Origin: Syncephalastrum monosporum B8922
Taxonomy: Eukaryota; Mucoromycota; Mucoromycetes; Mucorales; Syncephalastraceae
Length of the DNA: 64,000 nucleotides
Reading direction: 5' to 3'
Assembly (NCBI GenBank): GCA_000697355.1
Contig: JNEN01001272.1
Coordinates: 124,001-188,000 of the forward strand
In this document: positions 23,280-36,110 of the stretch, piece by piece
Position numbering within the stretch: position 1 is the first letter of the stretch
Layout: each line of letters starts with the position of its first letter
Made by a program: the position numbers and the translations under genes
The notes under the pieces: model-generated
What the model was told of the DNA's origin: nothing
Database searches by the model: none
What the model saw: only the letters and a program-made list of their open reading frames with translations

Positions 23280-23660
23280 GTAAGGGACAATGTCCAGAAA
23301 TAAGTTAGAGTGACAGAAGTGAATAGAGCAAAAGGCAGAGAGCAAAGGAAGGGTGATGATATCAGCAGATGGGGGGAATAAAGGAAAGGAAAGGAAAGGA
23401 TAGAAAAGGATTGGAAGGATAGAAAGGAAAGGAAGGGAAGGGATGGGGCGTTCTTCGCCGAGAGAGACAAGTGAAAGGTAAGAGGAAGAAAAGAGAAAGA
23501 GAGACGGAAGAGAGAAGAAAGAAAGTAAGTATGTAATGAATCTGTATGTGAAAACTAAACGAGAGAGCGAGACAATAAAAAAGAAGCTAAATAGCAAAAG
23601 GGGGTTAGGAAAGATTACCCAAAAGGCCCGCTCGCCAAGGAGAAACGAGCGAGAGAGAGA
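23280..23660 (-). promoter_or_regulatory. Long CT-rich leader of the BOI-like gene with CCTTT-type repeats
   Basis: On the minus strand the 380 nt before the start codon are strongly pyrimidine-rich and include tandem TTTCC/CTTTC units around 23380-23450. They could form the transcription start zone. A simple-sequence origin explains the repeats. Confidence 0.45.
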
Positions 23661-25142
23661 GAATAGCAACGCTCGCTTTACTTTCAATAACCTTTTTTCT
23701 GCTTCATAATGCTGATTTATTATTATTTTTTTTTTTTTCTGCGGCGTTACACATGCGGAGGGTTCGTGAAGGGTGTATGATCTGACACACGCACATTGCA
23801 GCGCCAAGAGGGAAGAGAACCTTTATCTTACTGCCTAACATAGAATACAACGCGGCGAACGGACATGTGTGCGGATGCTTGTATGTTATGAAGCATGGGC
23901 AGAGAATGTACTGCACTGCAGAAAAGGAGTTATCCTAAGCTTAGCAAATAAAGCGCAAGCTCTCGTACAGTAGCATTGGGTGGACTTCTTTTTTTCTTTT
24001 TTTCTTTTTTATCTTTTTTCCTTGAGGGGGTGGGGTTTTGGCTTGTGCAAGTTGGCCGCAACGCAGAAGTGACACGCAGCACTTGCATCGAGCGAAACCG
24101 TACCACAAGTGAGCCATTGACAACGATTGTAATGTATTCAATGGGCGAGCTGTATCTGCATAAGCTTAGCCCCTCCCTCTCTTTTGGGTCAACCGGCCGG
24201 GCGGCGGTGGTGAAAAAAAAAAAGTGGGACGATAAGCCCTTCATTTTCGGTAGCGAGCCATGCACGTTTCTCTGAATCCAAAATCCAATATATATGACGC
24301 ATTTCATTTTCCCTTGAACCTATTTAAATAATAGGGTTGTAAGAGGTTCTATTACTGCTCGTACTTTAATCTGTCTCTCTAACTCTCTGTACATATTGTA
24401 TATCCACAGGTGCTTGTCAGACAAGAACAATGCAACAGCATTTCGTACACACACTCTCCGTGGCAAGGTTCATGAATCATGTGCTAGGTAAATAAAATTA
24501 AACGTAGGTTTGAGAGGGAAAGACAGACACACCGAGAGAAATAGAGAGAGAGAGAGGGAAAATGTGTTAGAAGGTTAGGTTTAGCCTCAGACGACACAGT
24601 CCCTGCCTCGCTGTTTCTTTATTTTTTTTTTCGTCTCCCTGAATTAAAAAGGCTGTTACTTTTCAGTCAGGTGCTTTTCCAGCTTTGTTCGATCAGGGAC
24701 GATCGACGGGTCACGTGAAGGGTGGTACAGCACTCACGGGCATATCTACAGTGTTCAATGAGAGGAAATTGACAGGTGACATGACTTATATGATACCATA
24801 GGTGGTGGTGGATCGTCCTGTGCTATGAAGATTAGGCATCATGGTAAGGCTCATGAGCGACGTCGGACGCAAAACGGACAGCGATGCTATTTTGCGAAGG
24901 CACTCGGTCGCCACTATGCTTTTGGTTGCATGCGTATGTCCACTGCTGCTCTCTGGCGGGCTGGGGATGAATTGCGCTTTGTTTGTTGGCTGGGCGGACA
25001 AACGCACGCACACACCCGCACATAGAACATTTGTGCCAAGTCGGTTTGATTTTTCTATCCGTTGGGAAGTGAGGCCGTTTGGGTTTTTTTTTCTTCTTTG
25101 CTGTCGACAAGCTTTACAACTTTTCTTGTTTCCCCCAGAAAA
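23661..25142. other. Divergent promoter region between BOI-like and SSK2-like genes
   Basis: About 1.5 kb with purine tracts (AGAGAGAGAGAG near 24545) and poly-T runs. Long ORFs on the minus strand (24786-25304, 23930-24307) look like shadows in low-complexity sequence. No confident gene or RNA. Confidence 0.45.
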
Positions 25143-28100
25143 ATGGCCAATGTCCGGAGAGTGCGCTGGACACAAGACGAGCCGAATCAGGACACAGTAG
25201 ACAGCGGCTTTCCTGATGAAGCTCTGAACGGGGAGGGCTCCAAAGCGGATGCATTGCCAATAGAACAACACCAACAGCAACAGCCGCAACAACAGCAACA
25301 ACATCCGTGGCCTTACAACTTTGATTCGACCATCCCACCTCCTGCTGAGACGCCTCCCGACTACGACGACGAAGACGACGACGACGACGAAGAATTAACG
25401 GACAATGATGGGGACGACAGCCAGCACGAGTTGGACGACTATGACGACGACGACTATGACGACGACGAAGACGCCATGGCGTTGTATCGTTCGGAGGCCC
25501 AAGCCCCACCCGAAATTATGCACGAACGACTGGAATGGCAGCAGATGCTGCAATCCGTGCTCATGGGCGAAGTGCTAAAGTCGGAAAAGAAGCGGCTGTC
25601 GAGCTCGGACCGGCTGAAGCAGCAAAAGCCGATTCAGGAGATTTGGCTTTCCCTGCGCGCGCTCCTTCGCGGGCGCACGATTGCACAGGAGCAGAAATAC
25701 CTCGACGAGGGCCGCCGCGACGTTGAGGCCGTGATCGAGCGGGTCGAGCAGTTCAAGGTGCACGGCGACGGCGAAGAAACCGCGCTGGACCAAGTCGCGA
25801 ACGTGCTCAAGGACGTCGACAAGATCGAGTCGCTCTACTCGACACGCGCCGAGATGATCCACGCCAACCCGCACTATGGCGCGCCCGAGTTCCAGGCCCG
25901 GCTCGACGCGCTCAATGCGTGGTGCACCATCACGCGCAGCTTGCACATGCAGTACAAGATCTTGCGCAACTGGACCGGCTCCGAGGATCTCCAGATCGCA
26001 CGCAAGCAGGACCTCGTCGAAGAGCCCGCCGTGTCCTCCTACCTCCAGGTCCAGAAAGATCCGTCCTTTGTCGAGCGCATCCTCAAGGAATCCGCCCTGC
26101 AAGATACGTTTGACAAGCGCACCCTGTCCGCCCTGAATTCGCTTCTCGTCAAGTCAAAGATGACCATGATTGCCAACAATGGCCTGTTTGACCAAATGAA
26201 CCTCCCGCCCTTCATCAACCAGCTGAGGCACCTCGCCGTCTTCCCGACCTCGCTCGTCGAAGAAGCCCTCAAGCTGCGCTTGGAATACAAGGATCGCCTC
26301 CAGGAGCCACCCAAGCAGATGGTCGATGCCATGATGGAGGACTACCGCGGCTTGCTCTCGCTCGCGTGCCGCGTCAAGCACCAGTACGAGGAATTGGCCC
26401 ACCCTGCCCCGGGCTGGCAGCTCAAGAGCGACGAGTTTATCGACCGCGACTACGACGCCGTCCTGATGGAATCGATGCGATTCTATTTCAAGCTGATCAC
26501 GTGGAAACTCGACCTAGAACGCGAAAACAGCTTGCGCGAGTGTGAAGTCATGGAAAAGGAATGGGACTTTCTAAAAGCGACGGTGTGTCAGTCCGTTGAT
26601 CGAGCTGACGAAGAGTGCGCTAGTCAATTTTGGTGAGTCCATTGGCTTCCCCTTTCACGGGTCATTCCACTCTATGGACACGGGTTCACCTTTTTTTTTT
26701 TTACTTTTTTTGACAGCCAACTGACCAACCGCCTTTTGGGTGACGTGATGCAAGATTACATTTCGAGCTTAAAGGTACCACCCGAGGCAGAGGATCGCGG
26801 GATCGAGGTCAAGTACACCAAAGTCCTGCATACCATGCGCATGCGTGCCCGAAAGCTGCTCCAATTTGCAAAGTAAGTCTCGATGTCATCACACAGCTCC
26901 CATGGAGGGCGGGGGAAAAACTCACTCTACTGTATAGGTTCTTTACGGGCCAGTTCGAAAACGCGGCCGAGTATGTGGTGGACCCGGACGTATTTGACGA
27001 CCTCATCGACTGCCTTGTCAACACCGGCCATTTTCTTGTCATGACCGGCACCTTTGAAGAAGAACGGATCTACATAGTGGCGTCGCCTTCGCTGTACGGC
27101 CGCGAGGACGCGATCCGGCGCTTGATCCGGACTTGTTTCGTCGACGACAAGAATGCACCTACGATACCCACCACCCCGGGCGGCTCGACCGAGCCGTATG
27201 AAGACTACGTGCTGCTGCTGACACCGTGGCAAAGCATCACGTGGCGGGGTGAAGTGTGCGAGATCCCGACGCCGTTCATCAACCTGGGGACCAAGCCCAA
27301 ACGCGTGCGGTTGGTCACGGGCGACGCAAGCGCGCTCGTGTCTGTCAAGGCCACGTTCTGGAAGGCGGTGCAGGGCGCCCAGATTCAGACCTTGCAGGAG
27401 CACCGGGCGCACATCCCGCGCATCAACCGCGAGCTGGGCAAGATCAAGATCACTGTGTTCAAGCTCGCGGACTCGACGATTACCAGTGTAGGCACCATCC
27501 GCGACCAGACACAGGGCCTGGGCTCGCAAGAGCTCGTCGAGGAGTGCTTTAGCTTTGCAAGCGATTTTGGCATGCGCGCGTCGCGGTTCCTGGAGCTGGC
27601 GGTGCGACGCACGCTGGACCTCAAGCTGGTGCGGCTCGCCATCGACTGGATCTGCTTCATCACGGACGACTGCGTGCCAACCGACCGCAAGACGTTCCGC
27701 TGGGCCGTGGCTGCGCTCGAGTTTGGCCACCTCATGACGCGCGGCACCAACGTCTTGTCGCTGAATGAGCCCGAGTTTCAAAAGCTGCAAGGGCGCGTCG
27801 CGCGCTGCATTGCCTTGTTGATCTCGCACTTTGACGTGCTCGGCACGCGGTGGACGCACGATCTGCAGGTCAAGGAGGAGCAGCGGCGGCGCGGCATCAC
27901 GGCCAAGCGCAATCTGTACATGACGTCCAATAAGCGCGACGACAAGGCGAACGCGAGCGTCGACTCGGGATCGGCTTCGGGTGGTGTCACGTATATCCGC
28001 GACGAGTGGATGCGCAAGATCAGCGAGCTCGAGGAGCGGCGCAACCTCGACGAGCAGGAGCGCAAGATTGTGGGCAAGATCCTGGATGACCAGAAGCCAG

Positions 28101-29432
28101 AAGATCAGTCGCTGGTGTTCCTCGCGCCATCGTCGTCGAATATCTCGTTCCGCTGGCAGCAGGGCCGATTCATTGGTGCAGGCACATATGGATCTGTCTA
28201 TCTTGCCATCAACCTCGATACCTCGTCTGTTATGGCTGTCAAGGAGATCCGCTTCCCTGACTCGAATTCGCTCTCGGGCCTGCACAAGGCCATCAAGGAG
28301 GAGATGAAGGTCATGGAGATGCTGGATAACCCCAACATTGTGCAATACTTTGGCATGGTATGTCAGGAAAAGCAGGGTTGGTTTGATTTTGTTAATGACT
28401 GGAAATAGGAAGTGCATCGGGACAAGGTATATATATTTATGGAGTACTGCGAGAATGGCAGTTTGGGCTCCCTCCTCGACCACGGAGGCCGCATCGAAGA
28501 CGAAGTGTACATTGTCAAGTATGCTTACGAGCTCTTGAACGGCCTCAAATACTTGCACGAGAATAATATTGTGCATCGCGACATCAAACCCGACAGTAAG
28601 CTGCTCATGCGTCCAATGTTCTCGGTTTTGACAATTTTTCTTTCTGGTAGACATCCTGATTGATTATCAAGGGCAGCTCAAACTCTCCGACTTTGGTGCG
28701 GCCAAGATCTTGGCCAAGGGCCAAAAGACGATGGGTCGAACGACGATGAACATGAACGTCAACAGTCTGGCAGGTACGCCGATGTACATGGCACCCGAGG
28801 TAATCACAGGCGGCGATACGGGCCGCAAAGGCTCAATGGACATCTGGTCGCTGGGCTGCTGTATTGTGCAGATGGCGACAGGCCGGAGGCCGTGGAGCAC
28901 GCTCGAGAACGAATGGTCGGTCATGTACCACGTCGTCACGGGCCATCCGCCCCTACCGGACGCGTCGCAGCTGTCGCCGGACGGCATTGATTTCCTGAAA
29001 AGATGTTTCACGCGCAACTCGATGAAGCGGCCGAGTGCAGCGGAACTGCTGTCGCACCCGTGGATCGTGAGCTACCTCGAGAACTATTACGACGATGGCC
29101 AGCTGGGCCCGGACGATGAGATGATACCCGCCACGGCCCACTCGGGCGACTTTTCCTACGAGGAACCGCGCTCCATCGGGTCAACGCACTCCTACGAGCG
29201 GCCGCTGGTGCGCAGCATCCCCAATAGCTTGGCCATCGAGGGCATGGCCAACAGCCACGCGAACGGTGCGCAGGCCCAGGCCTACTTTAACGAGATCGCG
29301 GCCCAGAATGCGAATGACCTGGCGAGCTACCATGAAGAGCCGCTGATGCGGTCGGTGGATAGTACCTCGATGATGTCGTCTATCCGGTCCGGCATTGCGC
29401 GTGTATCGCTCGACGAGCAGAATCAGCCGTAA
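25143..29432 (+). CDS. SSK2: Ssk2/Ssk22/Wis4-type MAP kinase kinase kinase
   Basis: Exons 25143-26632, 26717-26872, 26938-28357, 28409-28595 and 28651-29432 give 1344 residues. The N-terminus has a Gln-rich and a very acidic Asp/Glu stretch, followed by a long regulatory region typical of Ssk2/MEKK4 proteins (WFVSSK-type partner-binding region not pinpointed). The kinase domain is about residues 955-1245: glycine loop GAGTYGSVYL, VAIK-like MAVKEI, HRDIKPDN, DFGAAK, the activation segment AGTPMYMAPEV and DIWSLGCCIVQMATGRRPW. This kinase activates the Pbs2-Hog1 osmostress cascade downstream of a two-component phosphorelay. The start is the first ATG in the GC-rich coding run, after a CCCCCAG that could end a leader intron. 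A 575-codon antisense ORF is a codon-bias shadow. Confidence 0.93.
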
Positions 29433-29687
29433 TTCACTTTTCACTTTTTTTATTGCTCGTTTCCTTCTTTTTACCACTTTTTTTTTCCCGTTTCGTTTTA
29501 TTTCTTCCTTCCTTCCTTCCTTTCGTTTACTCCGTGCTGCTATTGTAAATACACTCTTTCACGTTGAACACTTTTGCTCTGATAGCAAAATCCTGCCAAT
29601 GGGTCTCACTGTTCTCAATTTAAGCGTCTTGATAACCCCGCTCAGGTTGCTGTGTGCCTTTCCCTTTCCCCTCGTGAAATTATTCGA

Positions 29688-30987
29688 ATGGCAGTACCTG
29701 CATGGGCGTCAGTCATCATTGCGTTGGGGACATTCCTTGTTCTCGGTGTCTCGGCCGAGATTTTCTATAATCGACTGACGCGCAAGCCCTTCAAGCCGGC
29801 CGGGAAGCACGCGTTCATCACGGGCGGCAGCACTGGCCTCGGCAAGGCCCTCGCCATTGAGCTTGTCAAGAAGGGGGCCCATGTCACCATTGTCGCCCGG
29901 CGCCAGCCTGAGCTCGACCAGGCCGTCGAGGAGATCAAGGCAAGGCAAGCGAACGCTCACAGAGGGTCATGGATTAATCTGGAGAGTGCCAAGTAGGCAG
30001 CACGCGTGTCGGACACGCAGCGGGTCGTGAGCGTGAGCGCGGACGTGACGAGCAAAACGGACGTGGTGCGTGCGCTCGACGAAGCCAAGGTCAAGGTCGG
30101 CATGGACCCTGACTTTGTGTTTACGTGTGCGGGTGCGGCCTACCCGAAGCCTTTCCTGGAACTCGAGCTCGACGACTTTGAACGGTCCATGCGGCTCAAC
30201 TACCTCGGCCAGCTCTTTGTCGCTCATGTAAAGCACCGCAACACAAGACAACACACACACACGCAGGCTGGGTGTCTTGTTCTTCTTCTTGTCTCCCTCG
30301 TGCACTCACACTATACTCTTTGTTTCTCTCTCTCTCTCTTAGCAAGCCGCCAGCCGCATGCGGGATTCAAAGATCCAAGGCAAGATCGTCTTTGTCTCGT
30401 CGATGCTCGGTCTGCTCAGTTTCACGGGCTACAGCACCTACTCGCCCGCCAAGTACGCCCTTCGCGGCTTGGCCGATACGCTGCGCAACGAGCTCAAGCG
30501 CTACAACATTGACGTCCATATCTTCTTTCCTGGCAACATTGATTCGCCTGGCTTTGTGACCGAAGTAAGTCTTTTGCATTCTCTTGTATACAGGGATGCA
30601 ACGTATCTGCGTAAACCGGTGCTTATCAAGGAAAACAGAATGCGACCAAACCCAAGGTGACCAAGGACATTGAGGGTATGAGCGAGCCAGCTTCACCCAA
30701 GGACTGTGCACTGGCTCTCTACCGTGGCATTGCTGCTGGCCACTACATGATCACGAACGAGTTGGTCGGCGAGCTCTTGCGGTGCGCTACCCGAGGCGTC
30801 AATCCTTCCAACAGCTTCATCCTCGACTCCATCACGGCCATCCTTGCCCAGGTAAAACAAGAAAATGAAAAACGTCATATTAAGCGCACGAGCGCACGCT
30901 CACAGCCTCTTTGTTTTCGTCTAGCCCGTGGGATCTATCTATGCTCTGTTTGCAGACTACATGGTGAAGCACATGAAAGACGACTAA
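29688..30987 (+). CDS. TSC10: 3-ketodihydrosphingosine reductase
   Basis: Exons 29688-29939, 29997-30227, 30343-30564, 30639-30851 and 30925-30987 give 326 residues. There is an N-terminal membrane segment (VIIALGTFLVLGVSAEIFY) and a short-chain dehydrogenase core: nucleotide motif ITGGSTGLGKALA, FTCAGAAYPKPFLEL, catalytic Ser in VFVSSMLG, YxxxK in YSPAKYALRGLADTLRNEL, and IFFPGNIDSPGF. The C-terminal hydrophobic tail matches the ER-anchored Tsc10/FVT1 family. It performs the second step of sphingolipid synthesis, reducing 3-ketosphinganine with NADPH at the cytosolic ER face. The first intron most likely begins with GC (ATCAAG then GCAAGG) and ends AAGTAG, restoring EEIKAARVSDTQ. Pyrimidine-rich sequence precedes the gene, 255 nt downstream of the MAPKKK. 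Confidence 0.92.
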
Positions 30988-31305
30988 TCCATCCCGAGGC
31001 TGTTTCTAGCATCTTTTTATTTTTTATTTTTTGTTACCTCTCTACCTTTCTTTTATGTTTGAATATAACCCTTTTTGCTCTGGTAAAAATGTCCATGTTT
31101 CTATGACGATTTTAGATATACAGACAAAAGAAGATGGTGGGACCCGGGAGGGGGGGTGTTTGCTACGTGATCATAAGGTGAATGGATGAAATAAACTACA
31201 GTATATACACAGTGGATCTTTTCTTCTTCTTCTCTTGCTGATGTTGCTTGTTGCGAGTGTGTGTGTGTGTGTGTGTGTCTATGTGCGTGCTTTATGTCTT
31301 TCGTA
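30988..31305. other. Convergent 3' region of TSC10 and COX19 with a GT microsatellite
   Basis: 318 nt between two convergent stop codons. Contains a (GT)n run at about 31256-31278. Nothing else seen. Confidence 0.6.
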
Positions 31306-31695
31306 TTATGATGAAGCCGAGGCCTTTTTGTCATTGTTATCCAGGTCGGCGAAACCAAGCTTATTCAAGTCTTCCTTGTCCATGAGGTTCCTAGGAGCAC
31401 CTTCGTTTCAGCTGACCTTGTCTCGCTCTCACATACGTTTGTTTCTTACTTGTCCATGCGGCATTGCAGGTAGGCGCGCGACAGCTTGCGGCATTCACCG
31501 TTGTTGTTCTTGTTCTCCTTCATGCATTTCATGTACTGCTTCATGTACTCCTTGCATTCGCCTAACCAAGCCAAGTCAGCCGCTGCCAAGTGCGTCGATA
31601 GTTCTGTATATACCCTCGTGATCAATGGGAAAACTGCCAAAAAGAGGCGGTTTGCCTGTGACGGATTCGACGTTGGAAGTTCTTCCGAATGCCAT
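31306..31695 (-). CDS. COX19: Cox19, twin Cx9C mitochondrial copper/assembly protein
   Basis: Exons 31695-31614, 31561-31450 and 31390-31306 give 92 residues. The N-terminus MAFGRTSNVESVTGKPPLFG is followed by SFPIDHEGECKEYMKQYMKC and NGECRKLSRAYLQCRMDKNL, i.e. two C-x9-C motifs of a coiled-coil-helix-coiled-coil-helix domain, with the family-specific KENKNNN between them. Cox19 is an intermembrane-space protein imported by Mia40, and acts in cytochrome c oxidase copper assembly with Cox11. The first exon is easily missed because its intron carries a readable frame. Divergently arranged with MGM1, another intermembrane-space protein. Confidence 0.95.
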
Positions 31696-32849
31696 TATAG
31701 AGAAGAAGAAGTGTCAAGGCAATTCCTGCCAGGAGCAGGCCATATTTTAAAGTGAGTCACATGAGAATCCATGCTTTTTCAAACTAGAAAAATCATGCCA
31801 GTTTTGACAGTGCAGTCTTTCCACGTGCAGATCGTATCGTGGGCTCTTGGTGGCAGCGCGTATTTGCCCAAAGATCATGCTTCTGGTGAATAGCCTTGTC
31901 TTCTTTTCGCCAAAATACTTTCGCAATTTTCTTGTATGAATGCGCGGCTCACATTGTATCATTAACTATATCTAATTCACTCCTGACGCTTATACACTAG
32001 CTCACACAGGCTCTCTATCACTGCACTCGAAAACTTCGCTACTGAAGAGCTTAACCACGGCATACAGATGGATCCGTATCCTCCTGACCTTGCATCAAGG
32101 TATTGATTCGTCGGTGCCTGGGCCTGCTTGATGAAGGGGAAAGCTGGCCAGTGCCGTTGCCTCTGTGAACATGCCACCTCGTCAAGTACCTATAGGCACC
32201 TAGAGGGCTCCACCTGTCCGTCTATCTTCACTCAGACCTCTTCCTTCGTGCTCCTCCACGAGTCGACTATGTTATTCTCGCTTGACTACTTCTATTGACA
32301 GTTTCTCTAACTCGCTCCCCTTCCCATCGCCTTTTCATCTTACTCGTGCTTAAAGGCCGGTCGATCCAATCGTATCATCAGATTCTTAATATTTCTGGGC
32401 CTAGCGGACATCTCCGTCTACATATTAGAGCCGGCGTTATCTCACTTTTGCTGTCTAGGTCAACTCGTGGAGTTTGTCCCCTTAAGGGCGGATTTGCATG
32501 AAAAAATACATGCCTATGCTGGCACATATACGAGCAATCCAGTGTATGAAAAAAAAAAAACTCTATGCTTACCCGTATAGCAAACGTCTGAAATACTGTG
32601 ACCAGAATGCAATTAGGTTCTGGCTGCTACGGTGTCTCGAGCCCTTTTGCCTATCGGAGAGCAGGCGCAGGCTCAATGCTGGATGGACGACCTCCGTTAA
32701 GATTTCTGGCAAAAAAAAAAAAAAAAAAAAAAAAAAACTCAGCTGGGCACTAGGGTACATCGAGTCAAGAGGAGCGGCAAAGCGCAAGCGCAGCACAGAC
32801 GCTCCAACAGTGTTTATTTTTCATATTTTGCTCGTTTGTGTGGCATGCA
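31696..32849. other. Divergent promoter region COX19/MGM1
   Basis: 1.15 kb. Contains an A run of about 27 nt near 32711-32737, a shorter A run at 32550, and short ORFs with no recognisable protein. A GC-richer stretch around 32080-32480 has patchy ORF-like sequence on both strands and could be an old mobile-element scrap, but nothing identifiable remains. Confidence 0.45.
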
Positions 32850-35774
32850 ATGATCACACAGCTACTGAGACAGAGTACGCCTAGCAGAGGGCTGAGCGCA
32901 GTGCGGCCTGCGATTCGGTCGAGTGGGCATGCCTACCACCAGCTGAAGAGGGCGCCGATTCCACTGCTGCAGCAGCCCACCCGCGTCCGCTTTTCGTCGT
33001 ATGCGCCCCAGCTCGTCTTGCACAACCAAGTCCGTGCCATCTCTATTGGCACCATCACACGCACCGCATTCTCGGCCCTGCGCTGGCCCGGTCTGATTGT
33101 CGGCACCGCGGCCACCGGCGTCACCGTCGCGAACAACAAGCTTGAAGGTACAGGCGGTTAAAAGTTGGGGAAAGGGAAAAAGGCATCTCACGTGAAGCAG
33201 ATTTGAAGGAGAGCGGCTTTGGTTTTGTCATGGAACTGTACAAGGACGGGCAGAAGTTGGCAGGCGCGGTGCGCGACCAGATGGACGGCATTGAGGTGTC
33301 CATCCCCGAAATGCATTTGCGCGTGCCCGATGCCGTGAAGGACTTCTTTACGAGTCTGAGCTCTACGCCGGGCGAAGAGCATTCGGTCACGCACACCGTG
33401 TCTCGTCTCCAGCAACAGCAGGAAGAGCAGAAGAGCAACAGCTCCGACGAAGGTGGCAACAACAACAAGAACAATGACAACACGCCGGGTGGCGGTGGGG
33501 GAGCCGGTGTTGCAGCAGCAGCGGCCGCATTCTTTGCTGGCGACGACGAAAACGAAAAAGAGAAAGGAAAGAAGAAGGCGGGCAAGGATGCGAGCACGCA
33601 GCACGACGACCAGCTCATGATGCTCACCAAGCAGCTGATTGAGATCCGGAGCACGCTGCTGTCTATCGATCACAACGAGACGCTGAAGCTACCGAGTATT
33701 GTCGTGGTGGGTTCGCAGAGTTCAGGCAAGAGCTCGGTCCTGGAGGCCATTGTCGGCCATGAATTCCTCCCCAAGTAAGTGCCTGATGCGAGAGGTCTAC
33801 CAAGGCGCCCGTGCGCTAACCGAGGTGGTTTGTGTCTGTGTCTTGTGTGTGTTTAGGGGCTCCAACATGGTGACGCGTCGACCGATCGAACTGACCCTGA
33901 TCCACACTCCCGGCGAGTCGCAAGAGTACGGCGAGTTTCCTGACCTGGGCCTGGGCAAAATGCACGACTTTTCCAAGATCCAAAAGACCCTGACGGATAT
34001 CAACCTGGCCGTGCCGGAGGAGGAGTGCGTCTCGGACAAGCCCATCGAGCTTCGGATCTATTCGCCCAACGTGCCCGACCTGACCTTGATCGACCTGCCC
34101 GGCTACATCCAGATTGCGAATCGCAATCAGCCCGAGACCCTGAAAAAGAAGATTGAGCGTCTCTGTGAAAAGTACATTCGCGAGCCCAACATTATCCTGG
34201 CCGTGTGCGCCGCCAACGTCGATTTGGCCAACTCGCCTGCGCTGCGCGCCAGCCGCCGCTGCGACCCGCTGGGCGTGCGCACGATTGGCGTGATCACCAA
34301 GATGGACCTCGTCACGCCCGAGGCGGGCGCGACCATCCTGCGCAACCAGGACTACCCGCTGCGTTTGGGCTACATTGGCGTCGTGTGCCGCTCCGACGGC
34401 GCGTCAGGCAACCTGACGAACGCGGTGCTCAAGCGCGAGGGCAACTTCTTTGACCAGCACCTCATCTACAAGCAGCGGGACATGAAGGTCGGCACCGACA
34501 CACTGAGAAGCAATCTCGTCGAGGTCCTCGAGAAGAACATGGAACGCTCGCTGTCCGGCATTGTCGACGCGGTGCAACGCGAGCTCGAGGAGGCGCGGTA
34601 CCAGTTCAAGGTGCAGTACAATGACCGATCCGTGACTGCCGCATCGTATGTGGCCCAGACGATCGACACCCTGAAGCACAACTTCAAGGACTTTGAGACC
34701 CGGTTCGGCAAGCCGCAGGTGCGGCACGAGGTCCGCAGCATGCTTGAGCAGGCGGCGCTCTACATTTGCGCCGAGTACTACTGGACCGACCCCAAGATTG
34801 GCGAGCTCGACCGCGCCGCTCCGGACGATATCTACTGGCTGTACAAGTCCGAGCTGGTGCAGTCGGTGCTCACCAAGTCAGGCATCGGCCGCTCGACGAC
34901 GCAGCTCGTGGTGGACCTGCTCCTGGGCAACATGCGACGCCTCGCCAACGAGGAGTCATTCACGAACCATCCCGAGGCACGCAAGCAGATCATCAACTTT
35001 ACGGAGGAGATCCTGCGCTCCAAGTACCTCACGACGAGCGATCAGGTTGAGAACACGATCAAGCCGTACAAGTTTGAAGTCGAGATCACCGACTCCGAGT
35101 GGAGCGACGGCGTCAAGCGCGCGGTCGCCCTCGTCGAGAAGGAGCTCCAGCTGTGCGAGCAAATGACGCAGCAGATCAAGACCGCGGTCGGCAAGAAGAA
35201 GTTGCGCGGCGCCATCAAGTACCTCTACGACCTCGACCGCGAAGAGGCGCGTCGGCAGGAGCGCCTGCGCCGTATCGCGGAGGAGGGCGGCGGGTCGGAT
35301 GACTACCCTGCTGAAGAAGAGGAGCCCAAGCCGCAGTACAATGCACGCGTGCTCGACCGGGCCAAGACGGTGCTTGAACTGCAGGATCGATCGATGATCT
35401 TGAAGTATCGGCTCGCGGCGCTCAAGAGCCGTCAGTGCAAGTCGGCCGAAAACAAGCAGTACTGCCCGGAGGCGTTCCTCAATGTGATCGCCGAGAAGCT
35501 GACGTACACGGCCGTGATGTTTATCCAGGTCGAACTCCTGAGCGAGTTCTTCTTCCAGTTCCCGCGCGAGGTCGACAATCGTCTCATGTACCAGCTCACG
35601 CCGCAGCAGATGCGCCAGTTTGCGCGCGAGAACCCACCCATCCAGAAGCATCTGGATCTGCAGGAGCGCAAGCAGAAGCTCGAGGAGGTCATGGAGAGCT
35701 TGAATTACCTCGTCAAGCGCCAGGCAGACCGGAACGCGCGCGCCAAGATGGGTTACTATGCGTCTAATCTGTAA
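32850..35774 (+). CDS. MGM1: Mitochondrial dynamin-like GTPase, OPA1/Mgm1
   Basis: Exons 32850-33147, 33201-33774 and 33857-35774 give 929 residues. The N-terminus [20 protein letters not shown] is an Arg-rich mitochondrial presequence, followed by a hydrophobic stretch ([15 protein letters not shown]) that would anchor the long form. After a Gln/Ser/Asn/Gly-rich and Lys-rich linker comes the dynamin GTPase domain: P-loop [15 protein letters not shown] (about 265-280), G2 in [16 protein letters not shown] (G3) and ITKMDLVTP (G4), then middle and effector-type helical regions ending in a coiled segment. It mediates inner-membrane fusion and cristae maintenance. The frame-1 ATG at 32838 (MWHAMITQ) is an alternative start. 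Confidence 0.95.
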
Positions 35775-36110
35775 AAAAAATTACGCGACAAGGAACATCA
35801 TATATACATATCCCCCCCCCACCCCGCTCTCAGAGGTGCCCTTCTTTCTACTCTTGCCTCAGTGTTTCGCCCTCCTTGCCTTTCAATCTTGCCCCCCTCG
35901 CCCAACTTTTTTCATGTCATATGTAATAATATCTAGAGTCATACCCTTCTCCACCGCCTTCTACAAAATTTTTTACTTGGTAACACTCACTCGTGGTCGT
36001 GATATGCAAAAGAAATATACACGTAGAAAAAACGTTATCCCCCCTAAAACACCTTTCACTTGTTTTTATATATATACATACAAAAGATGAATGTGGGTTT
36101 ATTGTAAAAG
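35775..36110. other. Convergent 3' region of MGM1 and EDC3
   Basis: 336 nt between convergent stop codons, AT- and C-rich tracts, including a run of C near 35812-35821. No gene. Confidence 0.6.

Noticed and set aside
24786..25304. 172-codon minus-strand ORF upstream of SSK2
   Set aside because: Leu-rich low-complexity start from CAG/CAA-type repeats and no protein-like features; it overlaps the SSK2 first exon.
26927..28654. 575-codon minus-strand ORF inside SSK2
   Set aside because: Exactly antisense to conserved MAPKKK exons; long stop-free runs on the opposite strand are expected from GC-rich codons.
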